64,000 bases of DNA from NCBI GenBank assembly GCA_023014485.1, contig JAJOZX010001081.1, positions 358,501-422,500 of the forward strand. Reading direction: 5' to 3'. How positions within the stretch are numbered: the first letter of the stretch is position 1; every line of letters starts with the position of its first letter. The DNA is from Bathynomus jamesi (lineage: Eukaryota; Arthropoda; Malacostraca; Isopoda; Cirolanidae). A program made the position numbers and the translations under genes. Below are positions 54,531-64,000 of the stretch, in pieces. The notes under the pieces were generated by a model, which made no database searches, was not told the DNA's origin, and saw nothing but the letters and a program-made list of their open reading frames with translations.

Positions 54531-56290
54531 TAGTTGTGATAGGCATGATCTGCCTGACCGAAACCCGTGTTGGTTATCATTGAATTTTTTCTCCGAAACC
54601 CTTGTTGGTTATCATTGAATTTTTTCTGAGTTTCCAAAAAGTCATAGATTTTCTGTCTAATTATTCTTTCAAATATTTTAGTGAGATGAGATGTAAGCGA
54701 CACTGGCCTGTAGTTTTTGGCCTCGGATCGATCTCTTCCCTTATATATTGGGACTATGTTCGCGCTCTTCAGGATGCCCGGTATTTCTCCCGCGTCTAAT
54801 GATCGTCTCCATATCCAGTATAGGGGCTCAGCGATTGCATTCTTGCAGTTTTTGATCAGTGTGGCATTCCATTTATCCCGTCCTGCCGCTGAGTGTGTTT
54901 TTAGTTTCCCTATGGCTTGTGTAATATCATCCGTCGTAAAGTCGAAATCCGTTATACTTTCCCCTTGTGGTTCTTCTTCAAAGAATGCGTTTCTATCGCA
55001 TATCAATTTGTCAGTTTTTGGGATACTGAAAGATGATTCATACTGAGCTGTTAATATTTCAGATACTTCTGTTAGATCATCAGATAAATCACTGTTCTCA
55101 TTTTTTAAAAGTCCGATAGTCGCATGGTTTTTCGACTTTCTTTTTGCGAAATTATAGAAGTACTTTGAGTTAGCCTTTATCGCTTCTATAGCATCATCTT
55201 CTTTTTCTGTATGCTTCTCGATTAGTTCCTGTATGACGACATCGATACTTTGTAGTTTATCATTTAATATTTTTCTGATGTTGTTATCTTTACAATTACT
55301 TAATTTTGCAGTCACTCTTTTTCTCTTTCGGAACAATGCCCTCTTTTGTCTTTCGAACCTGCTTCTCTTTCCTCTTTGTTGTATCTTTGGGAATGTTTTT
55401 CCACAATTTCTAACGTCTTCTCCTCTAACGTCATTAACATCTCTTCCGTTGTCTTGGCCTCGAAAATGGTTTTCCAATCTATTACTTCCATGCTGGATCT
55501 CACATCTTCCCAGTTTATAGCTTTGAAATGAAAATTAAAAATTTCGAATTTGCTTCTTTCTGTTGTGCGTGTTCTTTCCTTTCCTGTTGCCTTTATATTA
55601 GTTGTTATTTCAATGATGTTGTGGTCCGATATCATAGTTGGGGATATTTCTACATTATCAATTAGATTACTGTTGTTTGTGAATACCAAATCTAGGCAGT
55701 TGTTTTTTCTTGTGTTTTATGTTATTTCTTGCGTTAACATAAATTCATCAGCTAAAGCTAGTAGCATTTTTACCTGCTCCTGGTCTTCTCGTGTGCCCCC
55801 CTTGTCCTGGTGTATACATATATTTTTTCCTATCCTTTTATATTTCATGGAGAGTGTAGATCTTTTACTAAGTTTCTTACCTCTGTAATGGAATCTGAAA
55901 ATTTTGAGGTTGGCTTGTTTGGGGGTCTGTACATTACAATTAGTACCATATTTAATTTTTCATTTTTGCTGCTACACATTCTACGTAGTTGTTTGAGGTA
56001 CTTATAGCCATTTCTGCTATGTGCCTTTTGCGTGTGTGAATAGCACATCCTCCTTTATGTCTCACTGTTCTGTCGGCTCGGAGGATGTTATAGTTGTGAA
56101 TTTGTATTTCTTTTTTGTCAATACAGGACTCACAATTTTCAGTTCGCCTGGCAGTCCTTTAGATGAGTTTCCGTGAGGCATGCAAAGTCTGCTCCGACTT
56201 CTTGAATGAGTCCTTTCAGGTATGCAACTTTGTTCGTGGAATGGTTTGATTTAAGGCCCTGTATGTTGGCTAGGATTATTTTTATTTTTT
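54530..56290 (-). pseudogene. LINE A2 ORF2, endonuclease and reverse transcriptase N-terminus
   Basis: 56139-56290: IILANIQGLKSNHSTNKVAY and FACLTETHLKDCQ, start of the APE-type endonuclease (N and E catalytic positions NIQG, TETH). 55845-56048: a MYRPPNKPTSKFSDSITEVR segment. 55312-55689: MVFTNNSNLIDNVEISPTMI and SDHNIIEITTN. 54530-55477: RKRKRVTAKLSNCKDNNIRK linker, KYFYNFAKRKSKNHATIGLL, SAAGRDKWNATLIKNCKNAI and NYRPVSLTSHLTKIFERIIR. Four frames, so three or more breaks. Confidence 0.85.
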
Positions 56291-56325
56291 TCTTTCTTTT
56301 TCGCATACAGGTGGTTCCGATTTGT

Positions 56326-56330
56326 ATATT

Positions 56331-56406
<76 letters not shown>

Positions 56407-56791
56407 ATGACAAAAACTCGTTTAGACACAATGGTAAGAAATAGTTAACTAAAAACCATATACGTACGATGAACAGTTGGACGTTGATACTCGATGACGT
56501 CACATTTTAGTTCCAAATTCTGCCATTTTCTATTTGCGCCACTTTGATATTTGGATACTCGTTTTGGCCAATTCTTTTCTTCCAATTCTACTGTTTTCTA
56601 TGAATGTTTTAAAGTCTGTTGAAAAGAAAACTTTGAAGAAAAACTCATTTAAACAATGCAAACGCGGCCAAACCCTTTGTTGAGAGAGCTTCTTTCTTTT
56701 ACAATCTGCAGCAAAGCTCGTAACTTATTAAAAGTATGATATAAATTTTAAAATTTAAATAAACCTTAAAATCAAATATCTCACGCGCGCG

Positions 56792-56854
<63 letters not shown>

Positions 56855-57089
56855 TAAGTCCGAAAATGTACCCATTGGTTTCCGTATCATAAAGCCACCT
56901 GCGAAGAGCCAATCAGGTTAATGCAACTTTCATCAGTGATTCTGACAAGCGGATAAAGAGTCAGAAACCGATTTCTGTGGTAGGTAGATAAATAGATAGA
57001 TAGGTACCACAGAAAGTTAGATAGATAGATACCGCAGAAAGATAGATATATAGATAGATAGATAGATGGATTGGCATATACTGTATATA
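56326..57089. repeat. Simple repeats and spacer
   Basis: (TA)n at 56333-56408; (GC)n then (AC)n then (TA)n at 56783-56854; GATA-type repeats at 56976-57066. The sequence between shows no gene. Confidence 0.8.
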
Positions 57090-57344
57090 TGTTACAGGGA
57101 ATCTGTGTAACTAGGGATTTCAGGAAATCCCTAAAATGTTCAGGATTTCATGTAAGGTTAAGTCGTGATATTTTCGTTAAATTATGAATGCGGTTAGGTC
57201 AACTGTACGCCTTGACGATTGGTTAGGTTAAGTCGTAATATTTTAGTTAAAACTAACGAAAATATCACGACTTAACTTTATATAGAATTCCTGAACATTT
57301 TAGGGATTTCATGAAATCCCTAGTTACACAGATTCCCTGTAACA
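57090..57344. mobile_element. MITE with TGTTACAG ends and shared core
   Basis: 255 bases. Inverted repeats of ~54 bases: TGTTACAGGGAATCTGTGTA, then ACTAGGGATTTCAGG, and the inverse at the right. The core (57150-57275) contains CGATTGGTTAGGTTAAGTCG and AACTAACGAAAATATCACGA, closely matching 29530-29660 inside the 27004-29984 element. Flanks ATA. Non-coding. Confidence 0.8.
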
Positions 57345-58572
57345 TATATACATTTCAAGATTTTAGCCCATTGGGCTTAGGATGTGAAACTCAAAATTTT
57401 TACGGTTGCTTTCTTTCGGGAATTTGTTGATCTGCTTTTGTGGCTATTAGAAAAATATATAATTTTATAAAAACGTGGATAGTGGCCTTCCCTATCATTA
57501 AAGTCCACGAGTAAACCGAGTTCCATCACGCTTCTACAGAGTTTCATACACTTTCGTGGAATGAAGAAATGAAGTTGGATAAATGTAGGGAAGAATGTAG
57601 CCATCAACATTTTTAACTACGCATCAGAAGCCATGATAGGTGAAAAAATAATGTGACAAGTTGTATTTGAAATTTAACTGCTTCGTGAGTTTCAAGTAAA
57701 ATCTGTGGAGCTGCATTTAAAATGTAAGTGATTCGTGAGCTAATTGTAAATGTTAAACTCGAAATTTATTTGAAAAAAATTTTCAAGCGAATTAATTACA
57801 TTTTATTGCTTGACTCTTGTGTCAAAACAAAAAGTTTGGGAATGTTTTGAAAACTTGATCCAGACGAAGAATCTTAGGGTTTGAACATGGTAAGTAAAAG
57901 GAAGCCATTACTTGGAAGAACTAGTTTTTAGCTAGTTGGTTTAATTAGTTACAACAACATTTTCTTTAGCTTCATTTTGTTGGTGTAGAATTATATTGCG
58001 AATGTTATATAAACACGAATGAATAATACTATAATTCCGAACGACGACCCATGCATCGATATATGCTTGCAAGCACTCATCCATAAAGGGTTAATATTGG
58101 TTGTTTTAGTTTAAAAGAACGTGTATTTCTTCATCTTCTTCGAAATATAAAATTTTTAAATGCAATTATAAAATTTTTTCCCTAAAACAATTTAATAAAA
58201 TTATAATGCCGAGCAAAGCTAAACTATACCCAATTTGTTAAACACATCCGTAGCTCGGGATGGCGTAACAGATGAACACTCTTAGGGAAGGGAGTTCGAC
58301 TCCGGTTAAGATAAAATGTTCATATTTATTATTTCTGTATAAGTACTTAATAAATATGTAAATATATAGTAATTAAATATAGTTAAGAAGTTAAAAAAAT
58401 CTGATAAAAAATAAAATCAGAAAAATGAATTAGAAGGTTTGTTGTTCTTAAAATGAAAAAATACAACAACTTTTGTAACACGAAACAAAATTTTAGTATC
58501 TAAAAATAAAACAATTTTGTTAAAACGTATTTATTTTGCTTGAGTAAAAAATATTTTTCTCTGTGCACAAAG
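57345..58572. other. Spacer with a tRNA-like scrap
   Basis: A minus-strand ORF at 57377-57610 (MLMATFFPTFIQLHFFIPRK) has no recognised motif. 58248-58312 resembles a decayed tRNA: A-box-like TAGCTCGGGATGG and B-box-like AGTTCGACTCC with a variable region, but the stems do not close. Otherwise AT-rich with no gene seen. Confidence 0.4.
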
Positions 58573-59393
58573 GGAGTTTCCTAACGTCTAGTTTTTTAAT
58601 AAAATATTGTGGCTCACTTTATCATATGCTTACTTATGACCAGGAAACAACTATAAATAGTTGAATTACTGTCAGTGTATTTAAATACAATTTCCAGCAA
58701 TACGTAGATACACCGATCATTTGAGTGGGGCCTTTTAAAACTAAACTAATTAGGGGATGTCCCTAAATAATCATTTAATCGGAGTAGCAAAAGTTTCTCT
58801 AGTGTGTGTTCGAGAAGCAAGAGGCGATAGCAATAGGCTTGTAATTATTGGTGGCTAGAATGTCCGCGTACTTATTTTTGACAAAGGGCAAGATATATAC
58901 CCTCATAAACTGCAGAAATGTAACTATGAACAAGCATGGCTAAGAAAAGCAATGATATATGCAGACTCCCCACGTCATTGGCATGTTTTAAGTGTTCACT
59001 CGATAGGTCACCTACCTCAGAGGCAAAGCCAGTCTTTAACTCTTTAATCAATTCTTAATTTAAAAAAGTGAAGTCCGAGTATTTTGCTTGGTCCTTCCCA
59101 CGGACTTTTCGTTGAAACCTATATTAAGATTAGCTTTTCCCACATTATTCAGAATGTTTGAAGACTGTTTTTTCCAGTCTTGCAATTTCTTCCTCCCCGA
59201 AACCCCATCATTTGTTGGTGGGAGGGCATTATTGATACCAGTTTCCTTCTTAACACATTTTCAAAATTTTTTCTTATCATTATTTAAGTTAGCCTCACAG
59301 GCTTTGGCTGCTCAAATAGAATCTTCTTCCTGTTTACATCGCCTTATGGATATTTTATATTGATTGACCCCTACTTCTACACATATTCATGTG
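58573..59393 (-). mobile_element. LINE B, copy B4, diverged fragment
   Basis: Minus-strand LINE B sequence equivalent to about 14080-14890 of B1 (AATAAAATATTGTGGCTCAC, then GATTAATTAGTTTAG-type blocks). It differs from the other copies at many positions and has several indels, so it is an old copy. LINE A3 truncates it at 59393. Confidence 0.7.
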
Positions 59394-59989
59394 TCCACTA
59401 ATATGGGGAGAACACTAAAAGAAGATACTCATACTGAAGAAAGAAGCATATTTGAGATTTTTAGTCTCAACTCTAAGACTATAAACTGAGAAGAAATCAG
59501 ATCCCATATGCACAAATAGAGTGGAAAAGAGTCTTAGAAAATAAAACAGCCGAAGTGCTAACATTGGAAAAAAAACCTTAGAAGAATATGTCCCGAAAGA
59601 CCAGCCAAAGGAAAGACGAACTATGTCTAGAGACAAAAAAGAACACTATTCCGCAAGAGAAGGAGAGTAGCCACGAAGTTAATTAACTGCACAGACAACA
59701 ACACCAAAAATATGATACAAGTAAAATTGTAAAGATAGACAGGGAAATACAAGCCCTAATTAAGGGCCATTCAGAGAGAGAGAAGAGGAAGATGCGGTGA
59801 AAACAATAAAAGATAACCAAAATACTTCTACAGCTTTGCGAAAAGAAAATAAAAAACGCGGACCACCATTGCACCCTTAAAGAAAGAAAATAATGAGCGA
59901 ACCGATGATCTAAAATAAATATCTGAAATATTGAGAACTCAATATGAATCATCTTTCAGTGCCCCTTTTCCGTTTTCAGAAATACTTAT

Positions 59990-61670
59990 TTTGAAAAGGA
60001 GTTAAATGGAGAATGTATAACTGATTTTGAATTTACTCCAGAAAATATTACGAAAACGAGAGGACAAATGAAATCACATTCAGCTGCAGGTCCGGACAAA
60101 TGGAATGCTCTGTTGATTAAAAACTGTAAAAATGAAATAGCTACACCCCTTTATTGGATATAGAAAAGATCCTTGGACACGGAAGTAATGCCGCGCACAA
60201 TAAAAAGAGCAAACATTGTTCCTCTATATAAAGGGGGGTATAGGTCTCAAACAAAGAACTATAGAATGATGTCACTGACATCACATCGCACCAAAATATT
60301 TGAAAGAATAGTCAGGGAGTAAATATATGACTGTTTTGGAGACACAGGAAAGATTCAATGAGAACCAGCACGGACTCCTATCAGGAAGATCGTGCCTATC
60401 ACAACTAATAGAGCACTATAACAATACCATAAAACACTTGAGAGCAATGATAACTACGATGTAATATACACGGATTTTGCTAAAGCATTCGATAAGTGTG
60501 ATCATGACATAATAGCACATAAAATGAAATACATGGGAATGACAGGTAAAGCGGGCAAATGGATCTACAACTTCCTCAGGGAACGGCAGCAAGCCATAAA
60601 AATCCAAAGTATATCATCATCGGAATCGGAAGTATGCAGCTCAATTCCGCACTCTTATTCAGTCATTATCATGCCGACAGACATAGACAATGAAATAGAC
60701 GACAACATTATAGTAACATCCTTTGCTGACGATACAAAGATCAGCAGAAAAATCGGCAATGCAGAAGAGGTCGAAGCCCTACAGAGGATCACCAACAGAA
60801 TATACAAATGGTCAGAAGACAATAATATGAATTTTAACACCGAGAATTTTCAGCTCTTGAGGTATGAAACAAATGAAAAACTTAAGCAAACAAGATACTG
60901 TACAGGATGTGTATAAAGTAACGCAAGTGAAGAGACAAATCTGATTTGAACTGGCTTAAACTAGTTTCAACTTGCTTTCCAACTTGTTAAAAAACACTTG
61001 CGTTAATATAATTAAAATCGGATTTGTTTCTTCACTTGCGTTGCTTTATACACACCTGGTATTATGCCCCAGATAGAGAGGAAATTGAGAGAAGCACGAA
61101 AGCAAAAGATTTAGGGGTAATAATGACCGATGATGCAAAATTTGAAACACAGAATCAGATAACGATAAACAAAGCAAAATGAGTTACGGGACAGCTACTA
61201 AGAACCTTTGAAAGAAGGGACGAGAAGGTAATGATTCCCCTGCTAAAAACACTGATCATATCAAAACATGAATACTGCTCAGTCTTGACATCCCCATACA
61301 AAGAATAAGAAATTAATAAACTAGAAGTTCAGAGGAATTTCGCAGCCAAGATTGATGGCTGCAAAGAACTCAAAAAAGACTACGTAAATTAAATTCGTTG
61401 GGAAGAAAAAAAAGAGAGATATGGAAAATAATCAAAAAACTGGTATCTTACCTCAAACTAAACCCAGTTAACATCCAAACAACACTGGAGAACAGAAAAA
61501 GTAGAATGTGTAGTGTTCCCAAATTAAAGGCCCAACGAGGAATACCCTCAACACTGAAGGAAAATAGTTTGCTTCTCAGGGGGCCAAGACTTTTAACCAG
61601 CTTCTAAAGGACCTCAGGAACGTCACAGGGATCAAAGTTGAAATCTTCAAAAGAAGACTAGATGCCTGAC
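59990..61670 (+). pseudogene. LINE A3 ORF2 remnants
   Basis: In broken frames: ENITKTRGQMKSHSAAGPDK and WNALLIKNCKNEIATPLYWI (60050-60160), NYRMMSLTSHRTKIFERIVR (60265-60320), FAKAFDKCDHDIIAHKMKYM (60475-60540), a motif B region with a deletion removing most of PQGTVLAPLLF, TSFADDTKISRKIGNAEEVE (60716-60776), MNFNTENFQLLRYETNEK, then after the MITE AKDLGVIMTDDAKFETQNQI (61105-61160) and the C-terminal block SLLLRGPRLL. Deletion, stops and the MITE inactivate it. Confidence 0.8.
60908..61056. mobile_element. Small MITE inside LINE A3
   Basis: Ends: TGTGTATAAAGTAACGCAAG on the left and TGTGTATAAAGCAACGCAAG read from the right; repeats ~38 bases to CAAATC(T/C)GAT. About 150 bases. It separates sequence continuous in A1 and A2. 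Confidence 0.7.
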
Positions 61671-61835
61671 CCAGGACGGTACCAGATGAGTCAGGTGTGC
61701 CTGGCTATGTGCGATGGAGATCGCAAGAAAGTAATTCGCTCCTCCATTAGGTCAGCCCTAGAGGTAGGGTTACGCTTTACTTTCGTGTGAAGAGAGACCG
61801 ACGCACGGAACTTTTACCAGGTTTACCAGATATAT

Positions 61836-62463
61836 ATATATATTAGGGTGACAACTTCTTATAGGGATAAAATTTGAAATTCAAAAAAATTTGCCGGCCA
61901 TTTGTCCAATGCTGCCACCCTATGAGGAAACACCGTAGACGAAATCTCATGGAATTCGGAAAGCATTTAGGGGTGCCTCGAGTCACATGAATGAAACTGT
62001 CGCGCGGAAGAAATTTCAAGAATGAACGAGTTTCGACAACGCTTCAAAAACAAAAATGTTTCGAGAATGCAAGTGTATTATATAATTTAATAGAATTGTT
62101 TCCTTTATTTCATACTATAGATTATGCAAATCGATTAATTTATTTCATTAAATTAAAATTTTCATAAATAAATCGTTAAATAATATGATGTGTATCAATC
62201 TTTGGATGATCAGCTTTTGGTGCTTCAAGTTCATTTTGCATACGACTGCCTGACTGTAAACAACGCTTAGAAGTTCTCTCCCGATTCTTTTAAGATATCT
62301 AAGGTAATATTTTTTATTTTGATACTTTGATTATATTATTATTGGAAATTGTTCTAGAAAAGTTTCATTAATTGTTGGCATAGTTTGATGTTTAAATTAT
62401 ATAAATTTGGAACCGAATTTGATTTCCTATGATAATATATATACGAGTATATAAATATATATA
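61836..62463. other. Spacer, no gene seen
   Basis: AT-rich. 61847-61920 (GGGTGACAACTTCTTATAGG ... GCCACCCTA) may be a scrap of an inverted-repeat element. Nothing else recognised. Confidence 0.35.
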
Positions 62464-62868
62464 CAGGGCCGTCGAGAGGGGGGTCAGGGGGGGCCAGTGC
62501 CCCGGGGCCCGGGTGTCTGGGGGCCCGCAGGAGAATAAAAAAAATCGTAAAAAAATAAATAAGGATCATAATAATCATTAAGAAATTGTGATGTTTTTTT
62601 CATTCAGAGCTCCTTACATGTAATTTCTTACATGTAATATCTGAGTATCCTAAAAGTCAACACTAAAATTCATCAATCTGACACATTTTTTCAAATGTAG
62701 CTTCCGTTCTCACGCTTTGTGGTATGATCGAAAGTAGCCAAGGTCAATAAACTTGAGAAATATTTAACCAAATCTCTCACTTGTGTTTTGGGTGTTGCAC
62801 GAAGAGGTTTGAAACACTTGAACTATTTACTTAATTTTTATAAAGTTAAATATTATATTATGAAAGTT

Positions 62869-62952
<84 letters not shown>

Positions 62953-63043
62953 GATTTATTGCATATATATAATGCCTTGACACTTGGTGTGGGGGCCCGT
63001 AATGTTTGCTAGCCCTGGGGACCGTTAATGGCTCTCGACGGCC

Positions 63044-63045
<2 letters not shown>
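62464..63045. mobile_element. hAT-like MITE with CAGGGCCGTCGAGAG ends
   Basis: Inverted repeats CAGGGCCGTCGAGAG and CTCTCGACGGCCCTG, G-rich subterminal regions (GGGGCCCGGG and GGGGGCCCG), TATATATA on both sides. 582 bases, with a (TA)n tract inside (62872-62950). No ORF. Confidence 0.7.
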
Positions 63046-63107
<62 letters not shown>

Positions 63108-63130
63108 ATATATATATATTACAATATAAA
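63046..63130. repeat. (TA)n microsatellite
   Basis: TA tract with a few phase changes, separating the hAT MITE from the ORF at 63221. Confidence 0.9.
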
Positions 63131-63220
63131 TGAGATCTTTAAAAATGGAATCATAATACGAAAAAAATTAATGCTTTGATTCTTATTTTAATTTAATATA
63201 CGTTTCTTACAACTCGTGAA

Positions 63221-63871
63221 ATGTCTGGCTTAAAACGATTTGTATTTTTTGCCCTGGAGTTATATGTCAGCGCGTGGTTCACGGCCAGCAGTCCTTCATC
63301 TGCTCCCGCGAACGATTTGAAGCTTCTTCAAGACCTAGCAAAGTACCACGATGAAGAGATCTCAGCATCCTGCCTTAGTGTCCTCGGTCGTCACTTATGG
63401 TACCTCAGCGAGTACTTGATTGGTCTCGTACTCTTTGATAAAGGTATTAATGCAACGACGAAAAAGAATATCGCTCGATCAATCCTCGAAAAAGAAGCTG
63501 CTGAAGATCCTCCAAAGCGAGCCCCAATACCTGCTGTTTCTTCCATTTCAACAAAGCAGCTCTCGGACTTTGCCTCGAAAGGATCAAAGCTTCTCTTTGA
63601 ACTTCTAAAAATTAATGATGGTTTCTTGTCCAAGGAACCAGAGACCTGGCCGGACGACGAAGATTTCAAGACTGGTTTGACTATAGTTGAAGGACTAAAA
63701 GTCGTCAATGACATGGCAGAGAGGGGAATTGCCTTGATCCAGGCCTTCAATACAAAGATTACGAAGAATGAAGAACAGCGCCAACATCTCTTGCAGGTTG
63801 TTGAGGATCATAGGAAGTCTCAGCCTGGTACATTGAAAAAGGGGTATGGCTTGAGGAAAAGCAAGAATTAA
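63221..63871 (+). CDS. Uncharacterised protein, 216 aa, possibly 5'-truncated
   Basis: Open from ATG (MSGLKRFVFFALELYVSAWF) to TAA, with an in-frame stop nine codons upstream. The first ~30 residues are hydrophobic but read more like a buried helix than a signal peptide. Conserved-looking segments: SVLGRHLWYLSEYLIGLVLF (54-73), a KKNIARSILEKEAAEDPPKR linker, FASKGSKLLFELLKINDGFL, and KVVNDMAERGIALIQAFNTK then ITKNEEQRQHLLQVVEDHRK near the C-terminus, probably helical. I recall this C-terminal module from multi-copy uncharacterised proteins of arthropods and cnidarians, where it follows a longer N-terminal part, but cannot verify it. No catalytic motif seen. A (TA)n tract just upstream could mark truncation. 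Function unknown. Confidence 0.6.
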   Translation: MSGLKRFVFFALELYVSAWFTASSPSSAPANDLKLLQDLAKYHDEEISASCLSVLGRHLWYLSEYLIGLVLFDKGINATTKKNIARSILEKEAAEDPPKRAPIPAVSSISTKQLSDFASKGSKLLFELLKINDGFLSKEPETWPDDEDFKTGLTIVEGLKVVNDMAERGIALIQAFNTKITKNEEQRQHLLQVVEDHRKSQPGTLKKGYGLRKSKN

Positions 63872-64000
63872 TGGGTGGTCTACAATTGAATGAAAGACAC
63901 CCTGGAATATATTTAGTAAATATATTATTTACTTATTACGATTGGAGTACGCCTGCACTTAAACCTTATGAACTAAAACTAACGTTTATTTACATTAATT
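63872..64000. other. Window end, no feature
   Basis: Short AT-rich downstream sequence without a clear AATAAA signal. Confidence 0.3.

Larger units (their letters stand above)
53219..56325 (-). mobile_element. LINE A, copy A2, 5'-truncated
   Basis: Minus-strand non-LTR element from its 3' terminus (next to (TA)n, with AAGCTTGACCTTCG) to the start of the endonuclease, where it stops at (TA)n near 56325. It is the best preserved LINE A. A ~38-base tandem duplication lies at 54560-54635 (GTTGGTTATCATTGAATTTT twice). Confidence 0.85.
59394..61835 (+). mobile_element. LINE A, copy A3, 5'-truncated, nested MITE
   Basis: Plus-strand LINE A from the endonuclease C-terminus to the 3' end at (TA)n (61831). 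It lies directly against LINE B4. A ~150-bp MITE interrupts it at 60908-61056. The 3' UTR has the same GAGAGACCGACGCACGGAAC end as A1. Confidence 0.8.

Noticed and set aside
57377..57610. 77-codon minus-strand ORF
   Set aside because: No motif, no context and biased composition; not supported as a gene.

Overview
The window looks like repeat-choked, non-coding eukaryotic DNA from an invertebrate, most likely an arthropod (crustacean or chelicerate rather than a compact insect genome). The reasons are very long (TA)n and (AC)n tracts, no bacterial-style gene packing, many Tc1/mariner, hAT, MULE, LINE, Penelope and tRNA-SINE copies, and short TTAGG-type runs at 47946-48080, the arthropod telomere unit. 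The species assignment is inference. I see no intact conventional host gene. The only non-transposase ORF that looks preserved is 63221-63871.

Layout. 1-640 is a LINE reverse transcriptase fossil. 1444-6060 is LINE A (copy A1, minus strand), interrupted by a hAT element at 3009-3750 with a perfect 8-bp duplication; its 5' region encodes tandem CCCH zinc fingers. 6097-6388 is a fold-back mariner derivative. 6965-7865 is a Tc1 fossil cut by a LINE D end. 8253-15736 is LINE B (copy B1) carrying a hAT MITE and a MULE (9362-13928, 9-bp duplication), the MULE itself split by a second LINE B (10399-12879). 19573-24939 is a DD41D mariner with an intact transposase whose right end was hit by a hAT element (21042-24819, 8-bp duplication). 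25074-25875 holds a hAT MITE and another fold-back element.

27004-29984 is the most interesting object: a ~3 kb element with ~95-bp terminal inverted repeats around one intact 564-codon gene whose product I cannot place in a standard transposase superfamily. Two MITEs (35364-35597, 57090-57344) share its TGTTACAG terminus, and one also shares an internal module.

30102-31783 is a third LINE B. 31971-32902, 38086-39489, 47479-49321 and 50556-51315 are further DD41D mariners, all different lineages and most next to (TA)n. 33096-33347 and 37141-38085 are palindromic or tandem arrays with tRNA-like segments. 40088-41843 is a Penelope-like retroelement with a hammerhead-like motif in one terminal repeat. 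42406-43791 is a Tc1 and 44690-46267 an apparently intact DD37E Tc1-like element. 46418-46713, 34815-35126 and 49826-49965 are copies of a SINE with two tRNA-like heads. 51331-52621 is a hAT remnant bounded by hexamer arrays. 53219-56325 and 59394-61835 are LINE A copies A2 and A3, and 58573-59393 is a fourth LINE B.

How the parts relate. LINEs are the substrate into which DNA transposons inserted. TA-targeting mariners landed in the (TA)n tails left by LINE A and the SINEs. Several mariner families have decayed into inverted-duplication (fold-back) forms that probably depend on transposase in trans. Coordinates of fossil elements are approximate to about 10-30 bases unless a target duplication is stated.
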